DNA of 64,000 nucleotides from Neisseria sp. Marseille-Q5346 (GTDB lineage Bacteria; Pseudomonadota; Gammaproteobacteria; Burkholderiales; Neisseriaceae), in contig NZ_OX336253.1 in the NCBI RefSeq assembly GCF_946902045.1, positions 868,001-932,000 on the forward strand, read 5' to 3'. The notes below the pieces were generated by a model. It saw only the letters and a program-made list of their open reading frames with translations, was not told the DNA's origin and did not search any database. This document shows, piece by piece, positions 28,370-37,593 of the stretch (positions within the stretch are counted from its first letter, which is position 1; the number at the start of each line of letters is the position of its first letter). Both the position numbers and the translations under genes were made by a program.

Positions 28370-29077
28370 ATGAAAAACTTCCTCAAAAAACAACTTGCCT
28401 GGCTGACCGACCAAGCCTTGTGTCTGTCGGTCTCTTTCCTTACGGGCGTACGCCCTAAAAGCCCGCGCGAGCTGACATTCAATCAGCACCAAAAAGTCTA
28501 TTACGCCAATCACGGCAGCCATGGTGATTTTGTATTGGTGTGGATTTCCCTGCCCCGCCGCTGGCGCTTGTCCACGCGCCCTGTCGCCGGTTCGGATTAC
28601 TGGCTGACGAGCAAACTCAAACGCTACATCATTCAAAATGTTTTCAACGCCTTGCTGATTCCGCGCCATAGCGATAATCCGCAAGCGATTACCGAACAGA
28701 TGAAAGACGCGCTAAACGCAGGCGACTCCTTGATTATTTTCCCTGAAGGCACGCGCAACACTGACGACAACACCATCCTGCTGCCGTTTAAGTCCGGCAT
28801 TTATCATCTGGCGAAAAGCAAACCCGATACCGAATTTGTGCCGATTTGGATAGACAACATCAGCCGCGTACTGCCCAAAGGCAAAATCCTGCCTATCCCG
28901 CTTTTGTGTGAAGTCCATATCGGACAGCCGCTTACTTTGCAGGAAAACGAAGACAAAGACAGCTTTTTGACACGCAGCCGTGAAGCGTTGCTGGCACTCA
29001 GGCCGTCTGAAAACGACCGCAACGAGCTTCGCCAAAATGAACCTGAAGCTCAACAAAACAAAGGAGGACAAGCATGA
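28370..29077 (+). CDS. PlsC-type 1-acyl-glycerol-3-phosphate acyltransferase
   Basis: The 235-residue acyltransferase shows the NHGSHGDF motif (NHxxxxD block) and the FPEGTRNTDD block III, the usual PlsC pair. It transfers an acyl chain to lysophosphatidic acid or a related lipid at the inner membrane. A DUS is read in frame as RPSEND near the C-terminus. It overlaps the next gene by four bases (ATGA), so acyltransferase and CDP-lipid synthase are coupled. It may be a second PlsC specific to this cluster. Confidence 0.87.
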   Translation: MKNFLKKQLAWLTDQALCLSVSFLTGVRPKSPRELTFNQHQKVYYANHGSHGDFVLVWISLPRRWRLSTRPVAGSDYWLTSKLKRYIIQNVFNALLIPRHSDNPQAITEQMKDALNAGDSLIIFPEGTRNTDDNTILLPFKSGIYHLAKSKPDTEFVPIWIDNISRVLPKGKILPIPLLCEVHIGQPLTLQENEDKDSFLTRSREALLALRPSENDRNELRQNEPEAQQNKGGQA

Positions 29078-30063
29078 GCCTTTCTACGACTTCCCAACAA
29101 ATCATCGTCGAACAAACCGCCGCTCATCTGACTCCTCAAGCCAGCTATATTTTTGTCGGCGTATTTGCCGTATTGTGTTTTGCCAGCATCATCGGACAAT
29201 GGCTCAAGCGCAAAAACGGCGCAGATAATGCCACCATTGCCAACCTCAACGCCCGTATTTACGCATGGTGGCTGATGACGTTGGTGTTGCTGGGTGCATT
29301 TTGGTTCGGCAAAATCGGGACGGTTGTACTGTTTTTCCTGATTTCATTTGCCGCACTACGCGAGTTTATGACCCTCGTCTATCGCCGCCGTAGCGACTAT
29401 TACAGCATGGTGGTCTGCTTTTACCTGCTGCTGCCGGTGCAATACTATTTCGTCTATGACGGCTGGTACGGCATGTTCAGCATTTTTATTCCGGTTTACG
29501 GCTTTTTGATACTGCCGATTATTGCCAGCCTCAGCGGTCAAACCGCGCATTTTTTGGAACGCGCCGCCAAAACGCAATGGATGGCGATGATTTGCATCTT
29601 CTGTCTGTCCCATGTTCCGGCGCTGATGTTTCTAGACTTGGACGGATTCGATAATAGTAACAATATCCTGTTGCTGATCTTCCTGATTGGCGTGGTGCAA
29701 GTATCGGATGTGTTGCAATACGTTTGGGGCAAACTGATTGGCGGTGCAAAAATCATGCCTTCGCTTTCGCCATCCAAAACCATTTCTGGCACTGTCGGCG
29801 GTATTTTATCGGCCACTGCCATTGCCGCGCTGATGGCGCCGATTACGCCGTTCTCCCACGGTCAAGCAGCCGTTATCGGCTTTATTGTCTGCCTGATGGG
29901 CTTCTTTGGCGGCCTGGTTATGTCTGCCATCAAACGCGATTACGGTGTCAAAGACTGGGGCAATATGATACGCGGCCATGGCGGTATGCTTGATCGCGTG
30001 GATTCAATTTGTTTTGCCGCGCCCGTGTTCTTTCACATCACCCGTTATTTCTGGAATGGCTAA
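29074..30063 (+). CDS. Phosphatidate cytidylyltransferase family protein (YnbB/CdsA-like)
   Basis: The 329-residue integral membrane protein has about eight spans. The C-terminal region LSPSKTISGTVGGILSATAIAAL followed by KRDYGVKDWGNMIRGHGGMLDRVDSICFAAPVFF is the CdsA signature (S-P-K-T ... G-x-x-G...GHGGxxDRxDS). It makes CDP-diacylglycerol from phosphatidate and CTP. This completes the set of ynb-type activities and would supply the CDP-lipid for the YnbA-like enzyme upstream. Confidence 0.88.
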   Translation: MSLSTTSQQIIVEQTAAHLTPQASYIFVGVFAVLCFASIIGQWLKRKNGADNATIANLNARIYAWWLMTLVLLGAFWFGKIGTVVLFFLISFAALREFMTLVYRRRSDYYSMVVCFYLLLPVQYYFVYDGWYGMFSIFIPVYGFLILPIIASLSGQTAHFLERAAKTQWMAMICIFCLSHVPALMFLDLDGFDNSNNILLLIFLIGVVQVSDVLQYVWGKLIGGAKIMPSLSPSKTISGTVGGILSATAIAALMAPITPFSHGQAAVIGFIVCLMGFFGGLVMSAIKRDYGVKDWGNMIRGHGGMLDRVDSICFAAPVFFHITRYFWNG

Positions 30064-30068
30064 ACTTC

Positions 30069-30099
30069 AGGCCGTCTGAAAGCTGTTTTCAGACGGCAT
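30069..30099 (+). terminator. DUS hairpin after the cdsA-like gene
   Basis: The inverted GCCGTCTGAA pair has a short loop, six bases after the stop. Confidence 0.6.
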
Positions 30100-30169
30100 T
30101 GAATGTATGAAACTGCCAACCCTGCCGATTCGTTATACAATACTCAACCATTGTTATTACACACACAAC

Positions 30170-30790
30170 ATGAATAAACCCTCTCCAATCTTTCCCATTT
30201 TTCTTGCTACGATTATCTTCGCCCTTATTGTTTGGTCAGGCATTAATCCTCATGATCGCGCAGTCTGGTACGCCGAAATCATCCCCGTAGCATCCGTATT
30301 CTTCCTTCTTGTTACTACCTACCGCATTTTCCGCTTCAGCAACTTGGCCTACTTATTCATGAGTTTTTGGCTGATCATGCATTCCATCGGTGCATACTAT
30401 ACTTTTGCAGATGTACCGTTCGAATCCATCAACCGCTTTGTCGAGCCAATTTTGGGCGAAAACCGCAATCATTACGACCGTATTGCCCATTACATCATCG
30501 GCTTCTACGCCTATCCTATGGTTGAGTGGCTGCTGCGCCGCAAGCTGTGTAATCTGCCGCTGGCTTTGTTTTTCGGCCTGTTCTTTATCATGAGCGTGGC
30601 TGCCGCCTATGAAATCATCGAATGGCAATATGCCGTCATCGACGGCGGAGAGGCCGGACTGGAATTCTTAGGTTCTCAAGGCGATATTTGGGACGCGCAA
30701 AAAGACATGCTTGCCGATACTTTGGGCGCGTTAACTTCTCTGTTTATTTTTGTGTTTACCCGACCCGATAAACGCTTGGGTTTCTCATAA
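30170..30790 (+). CDS. DUF2238 (YjdF-like) membrane protein
   Basis: The 206-residue protein has about six spans. The DUF2238 pattern is visible: MHSIGAYYTFADVPF, NHYDRIAHYIIGF, SVAAAYEIIEWQYA and GDIWDAQKDMLADTLGAL. The conserved H, E and D residues face the membrane and suggest metal binding, but no function is established. The start at MNKPSPIF gives the family-like N-terminus; an earlier in-frame ATG at 30107 lies directly behind a DUS and adds a segment I consider untranslated. Confidence 0.8.
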   Translation: MNKPSPIFPIFLATIIFALIVWSGINPHDRAVWYAEIIPVASVFFLLVTTYRIFRFSNLAYLFMSFWLIMHSIGAYYTFADVPFESINRFVEPILGENRNHYDRIAHYIIGFYAYPMVEWLLRRKLCNLPLALFFGLFFIMSVAAAYEIIEWQYAVIDGGEAGLEFLGSQGDIWDAQKDMLADTLGALTSLFIFVFTRPDKRLGFS

Positions 30791-30808
30791 ATCTACCCCT
30801 TTAAAGCG

Positions 30809-30847
30809 AAAGGCCGTCTGAAACCAGATTTTCAGACGGCCTTTTTT
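30809..30847 (+). terminator. DUS terminator after the yjdF-like gene
   Basis: The inverted DUS pair is followed by TTTTTT. Confidence 0.8.
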
Positions 30848-31018
30848 CATTTTTCTATCGCTATTATTGTAAAAATTAATAAATGCGATAGTTAAAAACA
30901 TAAGCCGATTTTGAAACAAAATCCGTCATCAAAATTTTTAAGCACATGAAATATATAAAAAACAACATCTGTTAAGATTTTGTAAACAATATGCCTACGT
31001 CAACCTGAATTTTTCGAT

Positions 31019-31060
31019 TTGATTTAAGTCAGCATATCTTGTGTCATTAATCCATAAAAT
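31019..31060 (+). promoter_or_regulatory. Class II FNR-dependent promoter of ubiUVT
   Basis: FNR-like box TTGATTTAAGTCAG (31019-31032) matches 8 of 10 consensus positions (TTGAT-N4-ATCAA). TAAAAT (31055-31060) is the -10. The distance between box centre and -10 centre is 32 bases, exactly that of class II FNR promoters (box at -41.5). No good -35 exists, as expected for an activated promoter. The start codon is about 55 bases further. Confidence 0.7.
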
Positions 31061-31124
31061 ATTCAGAATTCTACAAAATATTGATTAACCCGATAGAGGT
31101 TATCATCAAGACGAGGAACACAAA

Positions 31125-32132
31125 ATGCAAAAAATTCCAGAATTGGTCTGCCCCGCCGGCAACCTGCCTGCACTGAAAACCGCTGTGGACAACGGTGCGG
31201 ACACGGTTTACATGGGTTTGAAAGATGCGACCAATGCACGAAACTTTCCGGGACTGAATTTCGATATGAAATCGGCACGGGAAGGCGTAGCTTACGCCCA
31301 TGCGCGCGGACGCAATGTACTGATGGCCATCAATACATTCGCACAAGCCGGCCAAGTGGAGCGTTGGCACGCTGCTGTGGATACGGCGGCGGATTTGGGG
31401 GCCGATGCGATTATTGTTGCCGACCCCGCCATCATGGCGTATGCGGCAGACAAACATCCGAATTTACGCCTGCATATGTCGGTACAAGGTTCGGCCACCA
31501 ATTACGAAGCCATCAATATGATGAAAGAGCTGTTCGGCATCCGTCGTGCCGTTTTGCCGCGCGTGCTGACCATCGATCAGGTCAAACATGTGATTGACAA
31601 TACTGATGTGGAAATTGAAGTCTTTGGTTTCGGCAGTTTGTGTGTGATGGTGGAAGGCCGTTGCATCTTGTCGAGCTATGCAACAGGCGAATCGCCCAAT
31701 ATGCAAGGTGTCTGCTCTCCGGCAAAATCCGTCCGCTGGGAACAACTGCCCGACCGCATGAACGTACGTTTAAACCAGGTATTGATAGACCAATACAAAC
31801 CCAATGAACCGGCAGGTTATCCAACCTTGTGCAAAGGCCGCTTTGAAGTCAATGATGAGACCTACTATGCTTTGGAAGAACCGACCAGCCTAAATGTTTT
31901 GGAAATGTTGCCCGAACTCATCAAAATCGGTGTATCCGCCATCAAAATCGAGGGACGCCAACGCAGTCCGATGTATACGGCGCAAGTAACCAAATCCCTG
32001 CGCCAAGCACTGGATGCAGCCGCAGCCGACCCGTCTCATTTCAAAGTCAATCCGTCCTGGAACAATGCCTTGAGCAAAGTTTCAGAAGGTCATCAGACAA
32101 CTTTGGGCGCATACAACCGCCCATGGAAATAA
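31125..32132 (+). CDS. ubiU: Ubiquinone biosynthesis protein UbiU (U32 peptidase family)
   Basis: The 335-residue protein belongs to the U32 family ([29 protein letters not shown] at the N-terminus) and carries cluster-type cysteines in [16 protein letters not shown] and LCKGRF. UbiU with UbiV forms an iron-sulphur complex that hydroxylates the quinone ring without O2, using prephenate as oxygen donor. The immediate neighbours ubiV and ubiT confirm the assignment over collagenase-like U32 relatives. GAGGA precedes the ATG. Confidence 0.93.
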   Translation: MQKIPELVCPAGNLPALKTAVDNGADTVYMGLKDATNARNFPGLNFDMKSAREGVAYAHARGRNVLMAINTFAQAGQVERWHAAVDTAADLGADAIIVADPAIMAYAADKHPNLRLHMSVQGSATNYEAINMMKELFGIRRAVLPRVLTIDQVKHVIDNTDVEIEVFGFGSLCVMVEGRCILSSYATGESPNMQGVCSPAKSVRWEQLPDRMNVRLNQVLIDQYKPNEPAGYPTLCKGRFEVNDETYYALEEPTSLNVLEMLPELIKIGVSAIKIEGRQRSPMYTAQVTKSLRQALDAAAADPSHFKVNPSWNNALSKVSEGHQTTLGAYNRPWK

Positions 32133-32142
32133 GGGGAAAAAA

Positions 32143-33060
32143 ATGAATTCATTGAAATTGTCGCTGGGCCCTATTTTATTTTTCTGGCAAAAAGAAGCAC
32201 TACTGGAATTTTACGTTTCCATGCTGGATACGCCGTTGGACACTGTTTATTTGGGCGAGGTAGTCTGCTCACGCCGTCAGAAAATGCGCTTTGCTGACTG
32301 GTTCGGACTGGCTGAAGACCTGGCAGAAAGCGGTAAGGAGATTATTCTTTCCTCACAAGTCCTGCTCGAAAGTGAATCTGATCTGAAACGCCTACGCAAA
32401 ATTACGGAGCAGGGAAAGTTTAAAGTTGAAGCCAACGACATGGGTGCGGTCAAATTGGCACGCGAACATGGCATCCCATTTGTTGCCGGTGCAAGCCTGA
32501 ATATCTACAACGAAACTACTTTGGACGTATTACGAAAATTAGGGGCATTCCGCTGGATTGCACCGTCCGAGCTGAGCCGCGATAAGGTTGCCGAAATCAT
32601 CAAGGCTTCAGACGGCATTGAAACCGAACTCTTCGCTTGGGGCAAAATGCCGCTTGCCTATTCATCACGTTGCTTTACCGCCCGCCATTACAATCTGAAT
32701 AAAGACAGTTGCGAGTTCCGCTGCCTCGATCATGAGCACGGTATGGCTATGAATACGCGAGAAGGCCAGCCGTTTCTCACCATCAACGGCATCCAAACCA
32801 TGTCTTACGGCTGCCAAAACCTACTGCCCCACCATGAAGACTTGAATAAAATCGGCGTGAATATGCTCAGACTGTCGCCACAAATGCACAGCATGGCTGA
32901 AATTATCCAAATTCACCGCGATGTATTGGACGGAAAAGCCACATGGGAAGATGTCCTCCCCGAGTTGGAACGACTGACTACCGGAACACTAGTTGACGGC
33001 TATTGGCGCGGTCAGCCCGGTATTGAAACCGTGAAGGAGGCATATTATGGCGCTGCCTGA
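32143..33060 (+). CDS. ubiV: Ubiquinone biosynthesis protein UbiV (U32 peptidase family)
   Basis: The 305-residue U32 protein is paralogous to UbiU, with [18 protein letters not shown] and the cysteine cluster region [25 protein letters not shown] that binds a 4Fe-4S cluster. It is the partner of UbiU in oxygen-independent ubiquinone hydroxylation. It starts ten bases after ubiU and overlaps ubiT by 14 bases. A DUS-like core is read in frame as ASDGIET. Confidence 0.93.
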   Translation: MNSLKLSLGPILFFWQKEALLEFYVSMLDTPLDTVYLGEVVCSRRQKMRFADWFGLAEDLAESGKEIILSSQVLLESESDLKRLRKITEQGKFKVEANDMGAVKLAREHGIPFVAGASLNIYNETTLDVLRKLGAFRWIAPSELSRDKVAEIIKASDGIETELFAWGKMPLAYSSRCFTARHYNLNKDSCEFRCLDHEHGMAMNTREGQPFLTINGIQTMSYGCQNLLPHHEDLNKIGVNMLRLSPQMHSMAEIIQIHRDVLDGKATWEDVLPELERLTTGTLVDGYWRGQPGIETVKEAYYGAA

Positions 33061-33493
33061 AATCATATTACCCAAATGGATGGCAAAAATCGGTACCAAA
33101 CTTCCCGGCAAACCTCCACGCTTTGTTTTGGTCTCCGTATTGAATACCATGCTGAAAAAAGGTTTACTACCTGCCGATATGGAACTTTTTACCGGAAGAA
33201 AATTCGAAATCGAAGTTTTGGATGCCGGTATCAAAGTGCGGTTTAGTGCCGATACGGAAAAATTCCTGGACGACAACTTCAGCGGTGCCCCCGATCTGAG
33301 GCTGGCCGCCAACGGTATAGACTTCATGCGCATGATGATGCGTGAGGAAGATCCCGATACCTTATTTTTCAACCGTAAATTGCAAATCGAAGGCGATACG
33401 GAACTGGGGCTAATTACCAAAAACTTACTCGACAGCGTCGAGTGGCCTTTCAGCGAATGGTTCCTGAAACGCAGTACGTCCACTTTGGATTGA
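33047..33493 (+). CDS. ubiT: Ubiquinone biosynthesis accessory factor UbiT (SCP2 domain)
   Basis: The 148-residue protein is a single SCP2 lipid-binding domain: [25 protein letters not shown], then [47 protein letters not shown]. UbiT binds the hydrophobic quinone intermediates for UbiUV. AAGGAGG lies inside the end of ubiV just before this ATG, so the three genes form one operon. Confidence 0.92.
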   Translation: MALPEIILPKWMAKIGTKLPGKPPRFVLVSVLNTMLKKGLLPADMELFTGRKFEIEVLDAGIKVRFSADTEKFLDDNFSGAPDLRLAANGIDFMRMMMREEDPDTLFFNRKLQIEGDTELGLITKNLLDSVEWPFSEWFLKRSTSTLD

Positions 33494-33517
33494 TTAATTT
33501 TGGTTGAACCAAGAACA

Positions 33518-33548
33518 AAGGCCGTCTGAATGTTTCAGACGGCCTTAT
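33518..33548 (+). terminator. DUS hairpin after ubiT
   Basis: The inverted DUS pair has a 4-nt loop and TTATATATTT follows. Confidence 0.65.
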
Positions 33549-33596
33549 ATATTTCACCTCTTTGATATGTCTTCTCTTATTGGTTTTATCAAATAT

Positions 33597-33628
33597 AAAA
33601 AAGCGTACCTTGTTAGGTACGCTTTTTT
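33597..33628. terminator. Bidirectional terminator ubiT / ccoP
   Basis: A perfect 14-bp stem AAAAAAGCGTACCT / AGGTACGCTTTTTT with a TGTT loop lies between convergent operons. Confidence 0.92.
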
Positions 33629-33643
33629 CAATCCGACTCAAAA

Positions 33644-34990
33644 TTAGAATTTTGCACCGGACTCATTTGCCATAAAGTCTACAGCCGCTTTAACCTCATC
33701 GTCACTCAAGCTGCTGTTGCCGCCTTTGGCAGGCATTGAATTAAAACCTTCAAGCGCGTGTTTGTGCAAAGTATCTTTACCTTGCTTAATTCGAGGAGCC
33801 CAGTCGTCTTTTTTACCGACAACAGGTGCGCCCGGAATCATACCGCCATGACATGTTTTACAGTTGGCTTCAAAAACAGCTTTGCCGTCTACCTTAACCG
33901 GAGCCGCTTCTGCTTTTTCAGCAGGTTTGGCTTCAGCAGCCGGAGCAGCTTTAGCATCTGAAGCAGCTTTATCGGCAGCAGGAGCTGAAGCAGCCGCCGG
34001 AGCAGAAGCATCGGCAGGTTGAGCTACCGGAGCAGGCTCGGCTTTTTTAGCAGGAGCTTTTTTACCGTCTTTGTTGGACAAACCCCAAACATAAGCGGTC
34101 ATGATGTGCAGCTTATCTTTGTCGAGGAAGTGACCCCAAGCAGGCATTTGGCTGCTGCGGCCGTTGGTAATGGTTTCGGTAATCGCTTTTTGAGTACCGC
34201 CCCACAACCATACATCGTCGGTCAGATTCGGGCCGAGGCCTTGGATACCTTGACCTTTGTCGCCGTGACAAGTGAAACAGTTGGCAGGTGGGCCGCTAAA
34301 CAGGGCTTTACCGCGTTCTGCACGTTCTTCGTCGTATTGACCTTTAGGTTTAGAAAGAGACATAACATATTGTGTTACGTTTTTCACGCCTTCTTCACCC
34401 AAAGCTGGACCCCATGCCGGCATAGAGGCAGTACGGCCTTTTTCAATGGTTTCCTGAATTTTTTCAGGTTCTCCACCCCACAACCAATCGTCGTCGGTCA
34501 AATTCGGAAAGCCTTTGGAGCCTTTGGCATCTGAGCCGTGACATTGGATACAGTAGGTATTGAAAAGGTTTTGTGCAATAGCACGGGCTTCAGGGTCTTT
34601 AGCCACTTTCTCAATCGGCATATTGGAAAATTTAGCATACACTTTACCGTATTGCTGATTGGCTTTGGCAACTTCTTCTTCATATTGACCATGGCTGCTC
34701 CAGCCCCACAGGCCTTTGTAATCGCCGATACCTGGATACATAATCAGGTAGCCGACGCCAAACAGCCATGTGCAGACATAAAGCCAAAACCACCAACGTG
34801 GCAGAGGGTTATTGTACTCCGAAATGCCGTCCCACTCATGACCTGTGGTTTTTACTTCTTCGCCTTTTTTAGGGCGTTTCACAACGTTTTGCGAAAGCAG
34901 AAGCCAAGCCAGGCCGATGAAGCTGAGCACGACGATAACGGCAATATATATACTCCAGAAACTACTGGTAAATTGGGATGTTGTGTTCAT
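33644..34990 (-). CDS. ccoP: cbb3 cytochrome c oxidase subunit III with three haem c sites
   Basis: The 448-residue membrane-anchored cytochrome has two N-terminal spans, haem c motifs CIQCH (147-151) and CFTCH (238-242) as in ordinary CcoP, then an Ala/Pro/Lys linker (about 311-366) and a third haem domain with CKTCH (377-381) and methionines for ligation. CcoP brings electrons to the cbb3 oxidase. The third domain is known in N. gonorrhoeae, where it feeds the periplasmic nitrite reductase AniA; in meningococcus it is lost by a stop codon. It overlaps ccoQ by one base (TAATG). Confidence 0.96.
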   Translation of the reverse strand: MNTTSQFTSSFWSIYIAVIVVLSFIGLAWLLLSQNVVKRPKKGEEVKTTGHEWDGISEYNNPLPRWWFWLYVCTWLFGVGYLIMYPGIGDYKGLWGWSSHGQYEEEVAKANQQYGKVYAKFSNMPIEKVAKDPEARAIAQNLFNTYCIQCHGSDAKGSKGFPNLTDDDWLWGGEPEKIQETIEKGRTASMPAWGPALGEEGVKNVTQYVMSLSKPKGQYDEERAERGKALFSGPPANCFTCHGDKGQGIQGLGPNLTDDVWLWGGTQKAITETITNGRSSQMPAWGHFLDKDKLHIMTAYVWGLSNKDGKKAPAKKAEPAPVAQPADASAPAAASAPAADKAASDAKAAPAAEAKPAEKAEAAPVKVDGKAVFEANCKTCHGGMIPGAPVVGKKDDWAPRIKQGKDTLHKHALEGFNSMPAKGGNSSLSDDEVKAAVDFMANESGAKF

Positions 34991-35187
34991 TATTTTGCTC
35001 CGTGATCACGGACTGACTGAGCTTGATCGTCCTTTTCAGACGGCCTTTGTTCGTCATTATCGAAAATACTGCTGGCAGCATCGTCATAGTTTTTCTTATT
35101 GCGTCTATTGAACACAATATAGAGGACTAAAATAAAGCTGATAAATACCCAAACAGTAAAGAGCGAGCGAGCCCAGTTAGCGTCCAT
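34990..35187 (-). CDS. ccoQ: cbb3 oxidase subunit CcoQ
   Basis: The 65-residue protein has one membrane span (LFTVWVFISFILVLYIVFN) followed by an acidic tail. Size and place between ccoO and ccoP identify CcoQ, a small stabilising subunit. A DUS is read in frame as QRPSEKD. Confidence 0.88.
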   Translation of the reverse strand: MDANWARSLFTVWVFISFILVLYIVFNRRNKKNYDDAASSIFDNDEQRPSEKDDQAQSVRDHGAK

Positions 35188-35191
35188 GATG

Positions 35192-35803
35192 TTACCTTAC
35201 GTTTTTCAATGCCAAGCCCAAGCCTTGCAGATAGGCGATAACAGCGTCCAGCTCTGATTTGTTAGCCAGCATTTCAGGTGCTTTGGCAATTTCTTCATCG
35301 CTGTAAGGTGTACCCACTTTACGCAGGGCTTTCATATGCGCCACAGTTGCCTCGGCATCGACTTTATTGCGTGCGAGCCATGGGAATGCAGGCATATTGG
35401 ACTCCGGCACAACGTCGCGCGGGTTCAGCAGGTGGATGCGGTGCCATTCATCGGAATAACGGCCGCCAACACGAGCCAAATCCGGACCGGTACGTTTAGA
35501 ACCCCATTGGAACGGATGGTCATAAACAGACTCACCGGCAACAGAGTAATGACCGTAACGTTCAGTTTCTGCACGGAATGGACGAATCATTTGAGAGTGG
35601 CAGTTGTAGCAGCCTTCGCGCACATAAATATCGCGACCGGCCACTTGCAGGGCGTTATATGGTTTCACGCCGGGTGCAGGTTCGGTAACTGCCTTGGTGA
35701 AGAACAGCGGAACAGCCTCAATCAGAAGGCCGACGCTGACTACAAGCAGGGTGAATACAATCAGTACACCGACTTTTTCTTCAGCTAATTGTTGTAATTT
35801 CAT
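35192..35803 (-). CDS. ccoO: cbb3 oxidase mono-haem subunit CcoO
   Basis: The 203-residue protein has an N-terminal anchor ([23 protein letters not shown]) and one haem c motif CYNCH (65-69) within [14 protein letters not shown], typical of CcoO/FixO. It transfers electrons from CcoP to the CcoN core. It lies between ccoN and ccoQ with short gaps. Confidence 0.96.
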   Translation of the reverse strand: MKLQQLAEEKVGVLIVFTLLVVSVGLLIEAVPLFFTKAVTEPAPGVKPYNALQVAGRDIYVREGCYNCHSQMIRPFRAETERYGHYSVAGESVYDHPFQWGSKRTGPDLARVGGRYSDEWHRIHLLNPRDVVPESNMPAFPWLARNKVDAEATVAHMKALRKVGTPYSDEEIAKAPEMLANKSELDAVIAYLQGLGLALKNVR

Positions 35804-35827
35804 TTTGGTAGCCTATCTTTCTTGTCA

Positions 35828-37261
35828 TTAGTGGTGTTGAGTTTGAGAAACCGCAGGAATCTCAGCATCAACTGCTTTACCACTGATAGCAGTACGGTAA
35901 ACGTTATATGCCATGATGCACATACCGCTCAGGTACAGAAGACCGCCGGTGAAACGAATCATGTAGTAAGGCATGGTACGTTTTACGGATTCAACGAAGG
36001 AATAAGTCAGCGTGCCGTCGTCATTCAAAGAACCCCACATCAGACCTTGCATTACGCCGGCAATCCACATTGCAGCGATATACAGAACCACGCCGATGGT
36101 CGCGATCCAGAAATGCGCCTCAACCAATTTGGTGCTGTACATTTCATTTTTGCCAAACAAGCGGGGAATCATATAGTAAACGGAACCGATGGTTACAAAG
36201 CCCACCCAACCCAATGCGCCGGCGTGAACGTGTGCAACAGTCCAGTCGGTGTAGTGGCTCAGAGCGTTAACGGTTTTGATAGACATCATCGGACCTTCGA
36301 AGGTAGACATACCGTAGAAAGACAGAGAAACGATCAAGAATTTCAAAATCGGGTCGGTACGCAGTTTGTCCCATGCACCGGACAGAGTCATGATACCGTT
36401 GATCATACCGCCCCAAGAAGGCGCAAACAGGATCAAAGACAATACCATACCCAAAGATTGAGTCCAGTCAGGCAATGCGGTGTAGTGCAAGTGGTGAGAA
36501 CCTGCCCACATATAAGTGAAAATCAAAGCCCAGAAGTGAACAACGGACAAGCGGTAAGAGTAAATCGGACGGCCCGCTTGTTTAGGCACGAAATAGTACA
36601 TCATACCCAAGAAGCCGGCTGTCAGGAAAAAGCCCACCGCATTGTGGCCATACCACCATTGAACCATCGCATCAATCGCACCTGCGTAAACCGGATAAGA
36701 TTTCATCAAACCGGCAGGGATGCTGATATTATTGACGATGTGCAACAGCGCAACGGCCAAAATAAAGCCGCCGTAGAACCAGTTGGCAACGTAAATATGT
36801 TTGATTTTACGTTTGGCAATCGTACCGAAGAATACGATGGCGTAGGCAACCCACACCAGCGTAATCAAAATGTCGATAGGCCATTCCAACTCGGCGTATT
36901 CTTTACCTTGGGTGTAACCCATAGGCAAGCTGATGGCAGCAGCCACGATAACGGCCTGCCAACCCCAGAAGGTAAATGCAGGCAGCCAACCGCCAAACAG
37001 ACGGGTATTACATGTACGTTGAACAACGTAGTATGATGTACCGATCAAACCGCAACCTCCGAATGCAAAAATAACCGCATTGGTGTGCAGAGGACGCAGG
37101 CGGCCGAAGTGGAACCAAGGTCCGATATTGGATAAATCGAGGGCCGGAGCAAAAAGCTGGGCAGCGACGATAACGCCGACCAACATGCCCACAATACCCC
37201 AAACTACAGTCATGATAGCGAACTGGCGCACCACTTTGTAGTTATAAGTTTGTGTGTCCAT
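35828..37261 (-). CDS. ccoN: cbb3 cytochrome c oxidase subunit I
   Basis: The 477-residue core subunit has about 12 spans and conserved histidines for the haem b, b3 and CuB sites ([78 protein letters not shown]). It reduces O2 to water with high affinity and pumps protons. The start at MDTQTYNYK has GGAG six bases upstream; the four-codon longer start at 37273 would overlap that site. First gene of ccoNOQP. Confidence 0.97.
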   Translation of the reverse strand: MDTQTYNYKVVRQFAIMTVVWGIVGMLVGVIVAAQLFAPALDLSNIGPWFHFGRLRPLHTNAVIFAFGGCGLIGTSYYVVQRTCNTRLFGGWLPAFTFWGWQAVIVAAAISLPMGYTQGKEYAELEWPIDILITLVWVAYAIVFFGTIAKRKIKHIYVANWFYGGFILAVALLHIVNNISIPAGLMKSYPVYAGAIDAMVQWWYGHNAVGFFLTAGFLGMMYYFVPKQAGRPIYSYRLSVVHFWALIFTYMWAGSHHLHYTALPDWTQSLGMVLSLILFAPSWGGMINGIMTLSGAWDKLRTDPILKFLIVSLSFYGMSTFEGPMMSIKTVNALSHYTDWTVAHVHAGALGWVGFVTIGSVYYMIPRLFGKNEMYSTKLVEAHFWIATIGVVLYIAAMWIAGVMQGLMWGSLNDDGTLTYSFVESVKRTMPYYMIRFTGGLLYLSGMCIMAYNVYRTAISGKAVDAEIPAVSQTQHH

Positions 37262-37593
37262 GGAAGTCTCCATAAATTATGGGTATAAAAAATTTTTATC
37301 TCACCTCAACCATTACGTTTATGAAAAGCACAATACGGCTAAGGCTCAAATTTTTCTAAATTTAACATAGACACCACAACATGCCAAGCAAAATTACATT
37401 CCATATTGCATAAAACCTTTAGTGAGACATAATCTCATTTCTTTTATAATCAATAAATTATTTAAACATATTCAATAAATCGGACACAGCATTTTTTCAA
37501 GCCCCCTTTTTCGTACAGTTTTATTGATATAGATTAAGCCTACCCTTTAAAACCCCTTCCTCTTAATAAACTTTAGCAAATTAACCAATAGCC
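37262..37593. other. Divergent region ccoN / M61 peptidase
   Basis: The region is AT-rich without a gene. It contains an FNR-like box (37524-37537) near the peptidase side and a possible ccoN promoter (TTGGCA, 16 bases, TTAAAT on the minus strand). Confidence 0.45.

Noticed and set aside
35822..37036. 404-codon open frame on the plus strand
   Set aside because: It lies entirely antisense to ccoN, which has clear family motifs; the product is His/Gln/Arg-rich with no domain.
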